Part shown: positions 23,340 to 37,200 of the stretch, in pieces | Numbering within the stretch: the first letter of the stretch is position 1 | How the letters are laid out: each line of letters begins with the position of its first letter | Source: Branchiostoma floridae | Lineage: Eukaryota; Chordata; Leptocardii; Amphioxiformes; Branchiostomatidae | Assembly (NCBI RefSeq): GCF_000003815.2 | Contig: NC_049991.1 | Span: forward strand, 13,177,755 to 13,241,754 | Direction: 5' to 3' | DNA: 64,000 nucleotides | Notes under the pieces: generated by a model | What the model was told of the DNA's origin: nothing | What the model saw: the letters and a program-made list of their open reading frames with translations, nothing else | Database searches by the model: none | Program-made: the position numbers and the translations under genes

Positions 23340-25228
23340 GATCTCTCCGACAATCACACTTGCGTTATCTTGGAAAAAGACACTTGGAATGAGAAACACG
23401 TTTTCTACACTGCTGTGTGGACTCCTGCTAGCCACAACATGGCAGTCCACAAGTGCGTCAGGGGCCTGTCAGTGCGTCCCGACAACCGCGGGTCCAATCA
23501 CAACAAGAGCAATGACAACACCTGATGCCAGCACGGCTGGAGCTTCGACTGCCGGAGCCACGACTGCAGCAGGTACAACTGCAGCGGCTACCACTACGGG
23601 TGCAGCATCGACTGCGGCAGGCGCAACCACCGGAGCAGCTTCAACTGCAGCCGCTACAACTGGGGCAGCCTCAACCGCAGCAGCTACAACTGGGGCAGCC
23701 TCAACCGCAGCAGCTACAACTGGGGCAGCCTCCACGGCCGGAGCTTCCACAGCAGCGGCCACAACCACCGGGGCAGCCTCAACTGCAGCGGCTACAACTA
23801 CGGGGGCAGCCTCAACTGCAGCACCCACAACTACTGGAGCAGCCTCGACGGCGGCACCTACAACTACAGGGGCAGCCTCAACGGCTGGAGCTTCCACTGC
23901 AGCGGCTACAACTACCGGGGCAGCTACAACTACAGGGGCAGCTACAACTACAGGGGCAGCATCGACAGCAGTACCCACAACTACCGGAGCAGCCTCGACA
24001 GCAGCAGCTACAACTACGGCTGGAGCTTCCACAGCAGCGGCTACAACTACTGGGGCAGCCTCAACTGCAGCGGCTACAACAGGGGCAGCCTCAACCGCAG
24101 CAGCTACGACTGGAGCAGCGTCCACGGCCGGAGCCTCAACTGCAGCAGCTACAACTGGGGCAGCCTCAACTGCAGCAGCTACAACTGGGGCAGCCTCAAC
24201 CGCAGCAGCTACAACTGGGGCAGCCTCAACCGCAGCAGCTACGACTGGAGCAGCGTCCACGGCCGGAGCCTCAACTGCAGCAGCTACAACTGGGGCAGCC
24301 TCAACTGCAGCAGCTACAACTGGGGCAGCCTCAACCGCAGCAGCTACAACTGGTGCAGCCTCAACCGCAGCAGCTACAACTGGGGCAGCCTCAACGGCCG
24401 GGGCTTCTACGGCAGCGGCTTCGACCGCAGCAGCCACAGCTACTGCAGCAGCCTCAACTGCAGCAGCTACAACTGGAGCAGCCTCAACCGCAGCAGCTAC
24501 AACTGGGGCAGCCTCAACCGCAGCAGCTACAACTGGGGCAGCCTCAACGGCCGGGGCTTCTACGGCAGCGGCTTCGACCGCAGCAGCCACAGCTACTGCA
24601 GCAGCCTCAACTGCAGCAGCTACAACTGGAGCAGCCTCAACAGCAGCAGCTACAACTGGGGCAGCTTCGACAGCTGGAGCTTCCACGGCAGCGGCTACAA
24701 CTACCGGGGCAGCTACAACTACTGGGGCAGCCTCAACTGCAGCACCTACAACTACTGGAGCAGCCTCAACAGCAGCAGCTACAACTGGGGCAGCTTCGAC
24801 AGCTGGAGCTTCCACGGCAGCGGCTACAACTACCGGGGCAGCTACAACTACTGGGGCAGCCTCAACTGCAGCACCTACAACTACCGGGGCAGCCTCAACG
24901 GCAGCGGCTACAACTACTGGAGCAGCCTCAACTGCAGCAGCGTCGACTGCAGCAGCCTCGACTGCGGCAGCCTCGACTGCGGCAGCCTCGACTGCGGCAG
25001 CCTCGACTGCGGCAGCCTCGACTGCGGCAGCCTCGACTGCGGCAGCCTCAACTGCAGCAGCTACAACTGCGGCAGCCTCAACTGCAGCAGCTACAACAGG
25101 GGCAGCCTCAACAGCGGCACCTACTGATGCTGCCGGAACCACCACATCACTAGCTGCTGGGGCCGGAACCACCACACCTTGCTCTGTCGACAGCTTGTGT
25201 TTGCCCGCCAGGATACGTGCAAATATTT
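23340..25228 (+). other. Gene B exon with signal peptide and Ala/Ser/Thr mucin repeat
   Basis: The ATG at 23389 opens a signal peptide (core [12 protein letters not shown]) that matches gene C ([12 protein letters not shown]). This is why the internal ATG was chosen over the one at 23314, which lies before the splice acceptor ending at 23339. From about 23521 to 25130 follows a 30-base, 10-residue repeat ([10 protein letters not shown] and variants), almost free of proline, with larger 43-51-residue units on top. The donor TTTGTAAGT at 25229 is strong. The repeat keeps all forward and several reverse registers open, so the other long frames here are artefacts. Expected to carry dense O-glycans on Ser/Thr. 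Confidence 0.88.
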
Positions 25229-28200
25229 GTAAGTATATTCTTAACGAAACTAGTGGAGACGCGTACAATTTGACATATCGAATCAGCTTTAGTCCAACAT
25301 ATCAAGTTGTTTCTGAATGTACAACAAACTTTTCGTTAGCGCAAAGAACATACTAGTTGTGTTAACTAGATCTAACTGGAAATCGCTATGATGAACCTGA
25401 TTGTCAGAAATTGTTGTTGGCACAAATTGTCGTTGAATGCAGCTGTGATAGTTATGATGGTCATTATTATCCTTACAGGGCACCGCCAGTTCAGCACCCG
25501 CTAGTACAGTACGCGCGAGTACAGTACCCGCGAGTACAGCAGCTGCTACAACCTTGGCCCTCGTTGACGAGTGCACCTTGGGCACCCATAACTGCCACGC
25601 CGATGCTACATGTGTGGACAGCAACCCCCACGTTGGTTTCACCTGTACCTGCAATGACGGATACCAGGGAAACGGCACATACTGTGAAGGTAAGATTACC
25701 AACTTGTAACATGAAAGGAAAGGCCTGACATTTTTCATTGAAAAACCTATTCGCGCTCTTTGGCTTGGCACACTTCTACAACTAAATCTGATCACAGCAC
25801 TTATCACAAGAATGGCGTTTTGCTTCTGCAAAGAGTTAATCTTACGTATGGATTGAAGATGCTGCACCGAATAATCGGGATGCTTTTATATAGTCTTCAT
25901 GCCCACCGCAAGTAGGCACTTATCACATACATTGCCATGCATCTAATCAGTGCTGCGATCCATTGAACATGTACATGCTTTGTGCTTGCTAACTCTGGTC
26001 AATTACGGCATGTGACACTGCGGTATACATGGTAAAATGGGTACATGCTTGTAAAATTCGATAGCATTGTCGTATTGCAATGAAATTTCACAAGGTGCTA
26101 GTAGTAATTAAATGAAATAAAACACCGGACAAATTATGTTGATATGATAGATTTTTGGGTTAAAAAACACACATTTTGGTTAAAAAATATTAGGTTCATT
26201 TCATGTGCCCTGTCCTCGGTGGAGACAACGTTCTGGACCCTCATATTTCACAGGATGACAGATAAACCCAAGTAGATTTATTTTGTCCGTCGCTATTTTG
26301 TTGTATATTAATTCATCATAATTTTTTGGGGTAAAAAATAGGTAAAATGGAGTTTTTTTCTCCATTTTGGTCAATAATCCGCTCTAGAGGAAATCCTCTC
26401 ATGATCAAACCAAATAGCGATGGATAAATTTCTTTTAAAAGGGATTATAAATACGAATTTGTCTATATTGTCAGCAAAAGTACTGTTGTCACTGAGGACG
26501 AAGCCCGTAAATGCGATGGTAACGGTTCTTCAGAACCGCTGCCAGCGCCGCTGTCGTTTTCCCGCCATTTCACAACCCAAGGGTTCGGCCGTTCGATCGA
26601 ACGGGGCTCGGACGGTACCATTATGCGGCTTCCGCGAGGGCCTCTTTTTGTCACGGGCATCGAATTATGTCAATATTTGATACATTCTTCATCAATATCT
26701 AATACGGTTAGCATTTGGACGTTTTACCAAAAGTGGTGAGTGTGCCCCATACATAGTGAGTTCCTGTTTTCGCAATGTATCGTTACATTATGACATTGGA
26801 CCGTTCTGCAACGTTGTGGTCAAGCGGGGTCAACTGCGGACACGCAGTGGTTCGAATTTCATGTTCGGTTCCATCGCCGTAGTAACCTTGAGGGACCGCG
26901 CCCTTTTTCACTCCTCGGCAAGCTTCATCGAATCACAGGCCGTAACTTACCTGAGAAGATATTATCTGCTGCTGCTAGCATAGCCGCTTATGCAAAGGCT
27001 TCTCTCTCTAACAGATAAGGACGAATGTGCGCTTAGCCCAGCTGTCTGTGGAAGTCACACTACATGTGCGAACCTAGTTGGTTCGTTCCGGTGTGATTGT
27101 TTGAGCGGGTTTGAGCCTCAAAATGAGACATCTTGCACTGGTGAGTTCATGCTATCATTTATGTCCTGCTGTGCAAAATCATCCGCTTTCATGATTATGT
27201 TGATCTCACGATCATTGAATACTTAATTAAGTTATATGTCAAACTCTGAAGTAGCATAACATGTAGGAATACAGAAGCAATGCCCATACCTTGTCTGTTT
27301 GTTTGTTTGTTTGTTTTACTGTTAAAGTTTATTCCTCAAACTTTGATATGTTATCAATCATTTACATTTTCTACTTCTTTCACAGACATCAATGAATGTA
27401 CACTTGGGGTCAGCGGATGTTCAGACATCTGTAACAACACAGACGGATCCTTCGTGTGCGACTGCCCGGCCTTTTTCAAACTGGACGTGGCAGACAACAA
27501 AACTTGCGTCGGTAGGTCACGACTCCAAACGTACCACTCCGCCGTTAATAAATACACGCATCTTTTCGTACTCAGTGACGTTCATATCATCAAGTTCAAC
27601 TTTTGTTAACTACCCTAATCTGGTCTCGATTATAACTTTCCCTTTTTCCGTCCCACCAGCCGCCCGTTCCTGTGACACCTCCAACCCCTGCTCTCCCTCG
27701 GACGTCTCAACATGTGCAGTGACGGACTCCGGCTATACCTGTGGCTGTAACTCAGGTTACAAACTGGCGGAAGGAAGTGAAACACTTTGTGTCAGTAAGT
27801 ATGACTTTCAACTGATGCAAACCTTTTACACAGTGTTCATTAAGTTACGGTTTTTGCATTGACCATCAAGAGAAGAATCCTGCTTCTGATTATGACGTTA
27901 ACTACAGTTATTGAAATGTGGACGAGAAACCCTGCGTTTACCCATGATAAGTGATATGGAAACTTTTACCTCAACAGATGCCAACGAATGCGCTACCGGA
28001 GAGAACAATTGCGACCCAACCCTCGGCATGTGTACCGACAATGCAGGCAGCTTCTCTTGTTCCTGTAAGGCCGGGTACACAGGGGCAGGGACCATCGGTG
28101 CCTGTACAGGTGAGAGTTGTCACATATTCTAACATAGCAATCTTTGCTAATGTAAGTCATCAAAACAGTGTCTCCTTTTTAGATTGTATCTTCGTGGTCA

Positions 28201-31200
28201 TCAGGTTCGTCATTGACTGCAGTAGATGCAACAGCATTATATTTGAACGCAATATTTTCTAAGTATTCTGTTATTCAACTCTTACAGATGTGGACGAGTG
28301 TACTGCCGGTACAGCAGTGTGTGACACAAACGCTGACTGCGTCAACACCGTGGGTGCGTACACATGTAGCTGTAAAACTGGGTACAAGAGCATCGCTACC
28401 AACGGGACAGGATTCCCCGGAGAGTGCAAAGGTGGGCATCACAAACCTGTGCAAAAAGCCATTAGTCGGTTATTTAATCAAATTGGCTATGATTAGCCTT
28501 TACTTTTGTCATGCCTGTATACTCAATAATCATGAATCTTCTGATTTTCCTTACAGAGGATCGTTTGATGCCTTTCGGAGCTAATGCCGGTGACATGAGT
28601 GTGACCGGAAGCGTCTCAAGTGATAAAACCTCCAGTCTCATCAACGTTCCCGACGGACTGCCTCTGTTCGGCGGACGGCTGTGCGATACACTTTACGTGA
28701 GTTTCTTATCTACTGTCTTTTGTTGTGCATAATGTAGTCACATGCAGTATTCGAACAGCTTTGAGCAAAGGTTGGAACGAATTGGCTCATATGTTGTGTC
28801 TAAAAGCCTAACCTTTGCACCATAGGTTCTGGAGAACGGTCTTGTCGTCGCCACTACCCTGAAAGAGACCCAGGACTCCGTGGCCAAAACCATTTATCGC
28901 CACCCCACTACTGACGCGGCTGCGTTCGGCGATCCCGTGTGCGCCGTGTTCGCCCCATTCTGGGCTGACGCTGTCCTTGGTGGATCATATCCTTCAAAGG
29001 TAAGCATGGTTTGAACGTCTGAATAATGTTATTGAATAGAAAGGAAACGAGTATCAAAGGAAGAGTGACCAGAACATTAAATTGAGTGTTTTTATGTCAT
29101 CAAGCGATATTCTGTGAAGGGTGGACCAATATGGCCCTTTTCATACAGCTGATCTCATGCATATTAGTAACATTCCTGTCTTCTGTGTTGCAGGTGTGGT
29201 ATCATGCTTACCAGAGGAACTCTGGAAGTGACAACATAATCCTTGACTTAGTCAGCGAGGCGGTCAACGACAATGGCATGAGCGGCTTCAACGCGACTTT
29301 TCTCCTACTGGTGACGTATGAAACCATGGCGATGGCGGGTGAGACAGCACGAGAAGACATGGGGGTATGTATTACTGCCGAGGAGCAACTATATTGTAAA
29401 CGACTTCCTAAATGCATACCTTGAATCAGATGAATATTTGTTTCAACGAAGAATATGTTTGATAATTGAAGTTATCATTTTCCCTTCAGACAAACACGTT
29501 CCAGGGTGGCATAGCAACCGATGGAATCCATACCATAGCTGGTGCCATTTATGAAGACGGCGGCATGAACTGGGACCCACAGATCACCGACAGTAATCTG
29601 GTCGATGGGAAGTGGCCCGCGTTCGTTGGTATCGTCGTCGAAAGTGCAAACGGCTCGCTCATCGTGGTAGAGAACGAAAATTCAAGGTAGGAAATTATCT
29701 TACAAGATTATGATGGATGAATTTACTTGTCTAAACCAGAGGAAGTTATTAGAAATTCTAGCACAGAGCCCTTAAAGGACCCGGCCCTTTTGGTATAGTA
29801 GATCTAACAGTCCTTCCTTTTCTCGTTATCTTTGCAGGATGAAGACAAAGCAGGAAAACGGCGTGAAAGATTGCAGCGGCACGAACGTATACTGCATGGA
29901 CAGCAGGGCGGTGAGCGGTGTGTGGACCCAGGCGGACGACAACGCCGACAACTGGGTCAACCCGAGGAAGTGGTGTGCCGATTGGTACAATGTAAGTATG
30001 CTCTTCACTAACATCTGACAAAAAATATGTCCCCCAAAGTAAACAAGTACACATTCTAGGCTACTGAGATATTATTTCAGCGTTGATTCTTTATTCTTTT
30101 TTTTTCAAAAAGCACCCCATGACTAAGTGAACTAAACGGGCTTTTATATTGTATTCAGGCTGAACCGGCCGTCAGCACGTTTGCCAGTGCCGTACCCTGC
30201 CCACTGACCAAGGCCCATGCTGACCTCGACACGAGGTTTAAAGCGGCAAGTGACGTCTCCACTGGAGGAAGAGCCTGCTATGAACAGAACGATGGTTCTT
30301 CTTTCACGAACGGTAGGTCACTGCTTTTATTTTGCGACCAGTACATATACAATGAATGCAAAACTGAGTTCTAAAATGGAAAGAGCGCCTGTGAGGACTA
30401 CGATATAAACTTGCCTATGTGTTGGTCTATAGGTGGAAACAGCCTTTGCTGCTATGGAGAATCTGATGGTGCCTTCAAGCTGAACAACAAAGAGATGTCC
30501 GGCAACGTTCATCGATATGCCCGGGTAAGCTACTAGTTCCTTATCATCCACATTTATTCACATCAATGAACGATGATGAAGAAATGAAAAACATGTGAAT
30601 CAAAATAGTCTTGGTCGCATAATCAGTTCGCCAATCTGCTTCTCCTGCGTACTTCAGGACTCCCAGAACTACCAGGACTATGATGTAAAGCCCAGACAGT
30701 ACTGCTGCCAGGACACCTCCAGCTCCTACTGCAGTATGTACTTTGAGAAGAGACCAATGATGTCAAGTGACGGATACGAGGCTCCTCAGCAGAGTGAGTT
30801 CCGTTCGATTGATTCACCACATTTTCTCTTTATGGTTCAGTTATAGTTTTTCCGTCCACAGTTAAATCCCATCTTTGGGAAGGAGCCAGTATACTAGTAT
30901 GATCTACTAATTATGAATATCAGAAAGTGTTAGAACTGATCATCAACCAGCGTCTATTGGCATTAATTCTATGCAATCAGAAACGAACTACTTTTAAAGA
31001 ACGATCTTGAACAATTGTCTTCTTTGGTTGCAAACTCAGGTGCTGGAGCAGGTGATCCTCATATCACTACCCTGGACGGCTTCTCCTACTCGTTCAACGG
31101 CTACGATGAGTATCTCATGGCAACCAACACTAGTGATGCCCCACGAGTCTTCCAGATGCAGGGTAGGACCAAACTGGCGGACGTCGAGCCTGGCAAGGTA

Positions 31201-34200
31201 CCCCTGGCGACAGTATTCAGGTAAATAGAATTTGACATGGACAATATTCTTTCGGCAATGAAAGTAAATTTGATCCTTCTAGCTGTTCTTTCGTCAGATT
31301 TCTGTTTTCTTACCTTTGTGTGTGTGTCTTTATCACTGCAGTGGTCTAGCCGTGAAGCAGCCCACCAACGACGTTCAGATCTATCTGAACGGTACCGGAA
31401 CTAGTGTGGACATCTATGTAGACAGTACAGCCTACACACATGCTGGCATTGATGATGGAAGCAACGCTGCCTTTTCTGACGGACGATTCCAACTTGTTAA
31501 AGATGGTACATTTTTGTCACAGTTGTAGTTATATCATTTGTTGACATTCCGATAAGAACCAAACTCATGCGCTAATAATGTCATATTTATTAATTTAATA
31601 ATGTCATATTGACTAATTTGTGACATTTTATCTTGCAGCCGGCACGTCTGCTGTGACTGGCGTTAAGGCCATTTTCACGTCTGGAATCTCGGTGGAAGTG
31701 AAGGCAGGACTCGGCATGCTCACCTACGCAGTCTCCATGACCCCTGACATGAAGAGCAAGCTGAAGGGCCTTCTGGGTAACTTTAATGGCAACAATGCGG
31801 ATGAATTTGCCTGGCCTAACGGCACAGCGGTTTCCTTCTCCAACGCATCCAACCCATCTGAAGAGGAACTGTTCGAATGGGGCCAGTCATGTAAGTTTAC
31901 TTTTCTATGTTTTTGCCGTCTTACTCATTGTCGGTCGTTGCTTAAAAGCAATATTTCGAGCATATTGTTCGTTGGAGGGTTACAGTGTCATTCAAAGCTT
32001 ATAATATCTTTGTTTATACACAGGGGCCCTGCGCACTACGGGTGACACTTCCCTCTTCTCCGTGTATCCCGACGGCAAAAATGCCGCAACATATGGAAAC
32101 AGTACCTTCACTCCACTGTTCTTCAACCTGGACACCATGTTCCCCAACGAGACTGACAAGGCCCGTGCCATAGAGGTAAGGCTTGTTGTTGACTAGCCAA
32201 ATAAGTCTAGATGATAGTCTGCAAATGCACCGCAGTTGATAAACTATAATACTATTCATACAATAATCAAAATTTAAATCTATGCCTGATTGAGGTCTAT
32301 ATATTATGACCTTTACATTGAGTACACACGAACACTGTCTTGCTGCACTCCAATTTCTAACCTCTTTCCTTTCATACCCGCAGGTTTGTGGCGGTGCTGA
32401 TAAGAAAGAGTGCCTGTTTGACATCGCGCTGACAGGAAACGAGGAGGTCGGTGCCGCAGCAGCAGCAGCCCTGGACGCTGTAGCCAACAGCAACGCCGCT
32501 CTCTGTAAGAACCCTCAGCTTTTCGAACTTTCAACAACGTTCTTGATTTAGCAAAAGATGATGATGATAATAATAGTTTCATATGTCGTACTTCACCTTC
32601 ATTATTCGTCATTTTGAGAATATGCTTTTCTAATCCACCATATTGTTCTACAGCGAACACGCCACCAGTCTTCAATGTGACGTCAGAGATCCGTGCTACC
32701 GTTGGACAGGAGTACGGCCTGCAGCTGGAGGCTACAGATGACGGTGCGGTCACCATCAGCGTCGCACAGGGACCGGGAAGCCTCAACGGCAGTAACTACT
32801 ACACGTAAGTTTTATTGTTGAAGACTGCGGAAGAATTGTACTCCTGTTTATTGACTCTGATTTCGTTCTAGTTATGCCCAATTCCTTCGCTGTAATCTCA
32901 TGACTTATGAATTATTGATACAGATGGACGCCGTCCGACACGTCGAACTACACCATCCAGTTCCTCGCCACGGATGACGTCGGTGCCTCCACATCCCAGA
33001 CCCCGGATATCACGGTGTGTGCGTGCCAGAACGGCGGCACATGCAACTTTGATACCACCCTGACGGCACGTAGCTCTGGGTTTGCCATTGCCACGTGCAA
33101 CTGTCAGCTGGGCTTCGTCGGTGACTACTGTGAGACGGACTACAATGGCTGCTCTGTCACACCTTGCTATCCAGGTAGGTCAACTTTAAATGTTAAATCT
33201 TAGAATAACATATATGCAACCTTTAGTACAAGCAGTATCATTTGTTAGATTGTCAAAGCTAACCCCATGACTTCCACATACTCCAGGTGTAAATTGTACC
33301 GATGCTGTGGCGCCTCTGTCTCCCGGTGCCAAGGAGTACACCTGCGGCAGCTGCCCAGCTGGTATGGTGGGTGACGGCGAGTCCTGTGTCGATCTGAACG
33401 AGTGCACCTTAGCTTCCAATGACGCCAACGTGCACCAGTGTAAGAACGCCACCTGCTTCAACGAGGCTCCTGGTTATCGCTGCGAGTGTCTGTCTGGGTA
33501 CAGCATGATGGCTGACAACAGGACATGTGTCGGTAAGAAGAAATAACATATAATGTCATTTTGTTTACATACTTTTGTATGTATCAAGGATTACCTGAGA
33601 TGTTTACGCTTGTTAAAATGTATCAACTGAAACTGATATTCAAATCATTTTTAATGATAATTTCTTGCGTAAGACATATCATTAAATACATTTGATATCA
33701 TTTTCCCAGATATTGACGAGTGTTCTACGGGTGCCGACAACTGCCATGCTGAAGCCACCTGTACGAACACGGAGGGTTCTTTCACCTGTGCCTGTAATAC
33801 TGGATATAGCGGAGATGGGACAACATGCTCAGGTGAGCACTGACTTGTTCTTGTTGATTTTGCTGCTGTTTTACAATAGATCCGTAAATCACTGTGTAGT
33901 TTATTCGCATGAATAACCTTACATCTCGCCAGCACTCAAGAGCTACATTATGTTTTCTTCCCTCAGATATTGACGAGTGCCAGACAAACAACGGAGGATG
34001 TGATCGTATCTGCTCCAACTCGGCAGGAAGCTACGCGTGCTCCTGTGACGTTGGTTTCAGACTGCAGGACGACAAACGCTCATGCCAAGGTATCAAATTA
34101 GTAACTCTCTCCAAGATGAGCACAATGTTCGTAAAATGCAATTGAATGTGTGATAAACATCATAACGAAGTTTGATATGTGCAAAATGTTCTAATTGTTA

Positions 34201-37200
34201 CCGAACCCGTTTGATTTTTGTCCTCCAGATATTGACGAATGTGCAGGCCCCAACCATGGCTGCAAACAGTTTTGTACCAACACCGCTGGTGGGTTTGCCT
34301 GCGCGTGCAAGGCGTACTACGCCCTGGCTTCAGACGGAAAGAGCTGTGAACGTAAGTCTACTTATGATGGTATTCTCGTAAAGCTTAGTGGGTTTTCTTC
34401 GTGGTAAGCAAACAGTTGGCCCTGCCAAAATTTTGATGGTATACAACAAGACTGTGTGTTCATGTTTTCTAATTGAGACTCACCCTGCAGCTGTAGCTGT
34501 TAGACATGTTACTGTTGACCATATTTCCAGAAAGTTATGCCTGAAAGATGAACTTTCGTATGTCTCTCCACAGCGGCTGTCTCCTGCAGTAACGATACCA
34601 GCTGCACGCAGTTGTGTGCCGTCATCAACGCTACAGAAGTCTGTGACTGCAACGCCGGGTACAACCTCGATTCGGATGGAATCACTTGCAATGGTAAGTA
34701 AAACGTCACAGTGGATACTGTCAGATCAACAAATAACTCAACGGCAACGTGAAGTTGAACTATTTCATGCTTAAGTATGACTGTTACATCACTAACGGCT
34801 GGTTACTTGTTTCCGTAGACTTTGATGAGTGTGCCAACGCTGCCAACAACTCGTGTGACCCCACTAACGGACAGTGCACCAACCTGCCCGGCACCTTCAA
34901 CTGCAGCTGCAGCACCGGATATCAAATCGAAGCTGGTGGAGGCACACTCTGTGACGGTGAGTTTCGTGACTTTGTGTAGTTCTACACAATGCTCAGTATC
35001 AAACATTCGTAATTGACAATTTCACCTAGAATTTCTGTGCTCAATTGTAAAACTGTGGAAAGGCATTGGTTTAACAAGCTACATTCTTCACTCTACAAAG
35101 ATATCGACGAGTGCCAGACAAACAACGGAGGATGTGCGCAGGTGTGCACCAACCAGGGCGGCTCCTTTGTCTGCAGCTGTAACGCTGGCTACCAGCTGAA
35201 CTCTGATGGAAGGGCATGTGACGGTAAGATCTGTTTCCATATATATAACTGTTGGTGTTGTTGGTGTTCACTAATATTGGATGGTTGTGGTGTGTATTGA
35301 AATTAAGGTGTTGAGCTGATCTGATCAAATCAGATGAGCTGGTCAAATCCTTCTCATTCGTTGGACTTAAATATTGGAGGGACATTAGACAGACATTGTC
35401 TTTTGTGAGTAAACGACAATGACCTAAAACCTTCCTTACGGTTTTCAACAGATGTCGATGAATGTGCCTTGGGTACCGACACTTGCTCACACACCTGTGT
35501 CAACACTGGCGGCTCCTACAACTGTTCCTGTCCCGAGGGACTCAAACTGGACCTCACCATGAAGAACTGCATCCGTAAGTAGATACGCGAATAACAATGT
35601 ATTTGCTTGTTTGTCAGTAAACCTGTAAATATCTGTATATAAATCAAGACGTTTATCAAGGAAACTGTTCTTTTCCCAAAAAATCCGATTTATGATAAGG
35701 CAGCTTCTTTATCAACATCAACAATGTCTTAACTAGTTGTCCAATTGCTTTTACAGCGGAGAGTCAGTGTCTTGTCAAGAACTGTACTCCAAGTGGCATT
35801 GCATCCTGTGCTGTCATCAACAGTGTTGAGACCTGTCTCTGTGCTGACGGGTACGAGGCCAACGATACAATGTGTGTTGGTGAGTACGAGTTTTGTTTCT
35901 TACATGCCGCAAGCAGCCACATCCATGGCATCAGAACCACTGTGGTTTGTGTATCTTAACCATATTCAAAGTTGTCATCAGCAAGATGATTGGGGTAGAT
36001 AATAATGAAACTAACCTCTGCATTGTGTCTTTTCAGATGTGAATGAATGTTCGACGATGTGCAAAGGTACCAACATGCAGTGCAACAACACAGTGGGTTC
36101 ATACATGTGCAGCTGTGTTGCCGGATTCGTCCAGAAGACTGTGAACGGCAGCATGACTTGTGAAGGTGAGTCAGACAACCTTCCATTGCAGTCTCCTAAC
36201 TGATGGTGACACGCATTATATCATTCGTGTACCAGCTTATAAGATGGACCAAAATAAACATGACATAAATGATGTAGTTTTCCAAAGACCCTTAGCATAG
36301 AACTTTCACTGATGCTCGGCATGATTTGTGCTACAGAAACGAAGGCGTTCTCGGGCTCTATCAGGATCACCAGCGTTTCCTTCACATCTGACCTGGCCGA
36401 CACGTCATCGTCTGCGTTCAAGACTCTGGCCGCCAGCGTGGAGTCTTCTGTAAGTTTTCAATTCTTTGTGGTGTAGTACACTAGCTATTGATTCCGTTTA
36501 TCATGAAGGGGAACGGCTCTGAATGATAGCAATAGTTCAAAACTCACTCATGTAAAATCACTTTGAAGCACTGTCATTTTAAATGGAGACATTTGTTGAG
36601 TGCTCTATGATAATCTTGGATGAACCAGAACTGAACAAATGAGATTGCCTAACATGTTTTAACTTTCCTGTTTTTATTCTAGCTGGACACAATGTACTCG
36701 TCTCAGCTTGGCGCAGCCTTCCAGAGCACGACGGTCACTGGTTTCACCAACGGCAGCGTGGTCACAGCCTACACTGTCAACCTGGTGTCCAACAGCACGG
36801 TCAACTCCACCTCCCTGGCATCAGCCCTGCAGGCCGCTGTGCAGGCTGGAGGAGCCGGGGGATTCAGCTTTGATGCCAGTAGCATCACTGTTGCCGGTAC
36901 GTTGAGTCTATGATATGCAGTACTACATCTTTATGAGATTTTTAGACGGCAAAAGATTACAATACACTCAGTGGCGACATCTTCACACAAATAGCTATGC
37001 ATTCCTTTTCAACTTTTTCAAAGTTCTGTTGTGTTATGTATTGTTGATAGATCATAGGGGCTCGGTATTGCCTACCTTATTTGTTCCAAATACATTTCCG
37101 AAATGAATCATTTGTTTTCTATCTCTCCAGATATCGATGAGTGTGCCGGCGAGAACAGTTGCCATGCCCAGGCCACCTGCGCTAACACGGAAGGGTCCTA

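Noticed and set aside
23525-25153. 542-codon + strand frame rich in Gln/Leu/Pro ([11 protein letters not shown])
   Set aside because: Alternative register of the same repeat. The signal peptide at 23389 and the downstream EGFs fix the frame of gene B instead.
23469-25268. 599-codon minus-strand frame rich in Val/Ala ([12 protein letters not shown])
   Set aside because: It is the antisense of the 30-base mucin repeat. Units that are multiples of 3 without stop codons stay open in several registers. It has no start context, domain or splice structure.
26811-26880. tRNA-like boxes (TGGTCAAGCGG and GGTTCGAAT) in a gene B intron
   Set aside because: Spacing between A and B boxes is too short and no cloverleaf closes, so it is not a tRNA gene. 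It could be a SINE fragment, too weak to annotate.
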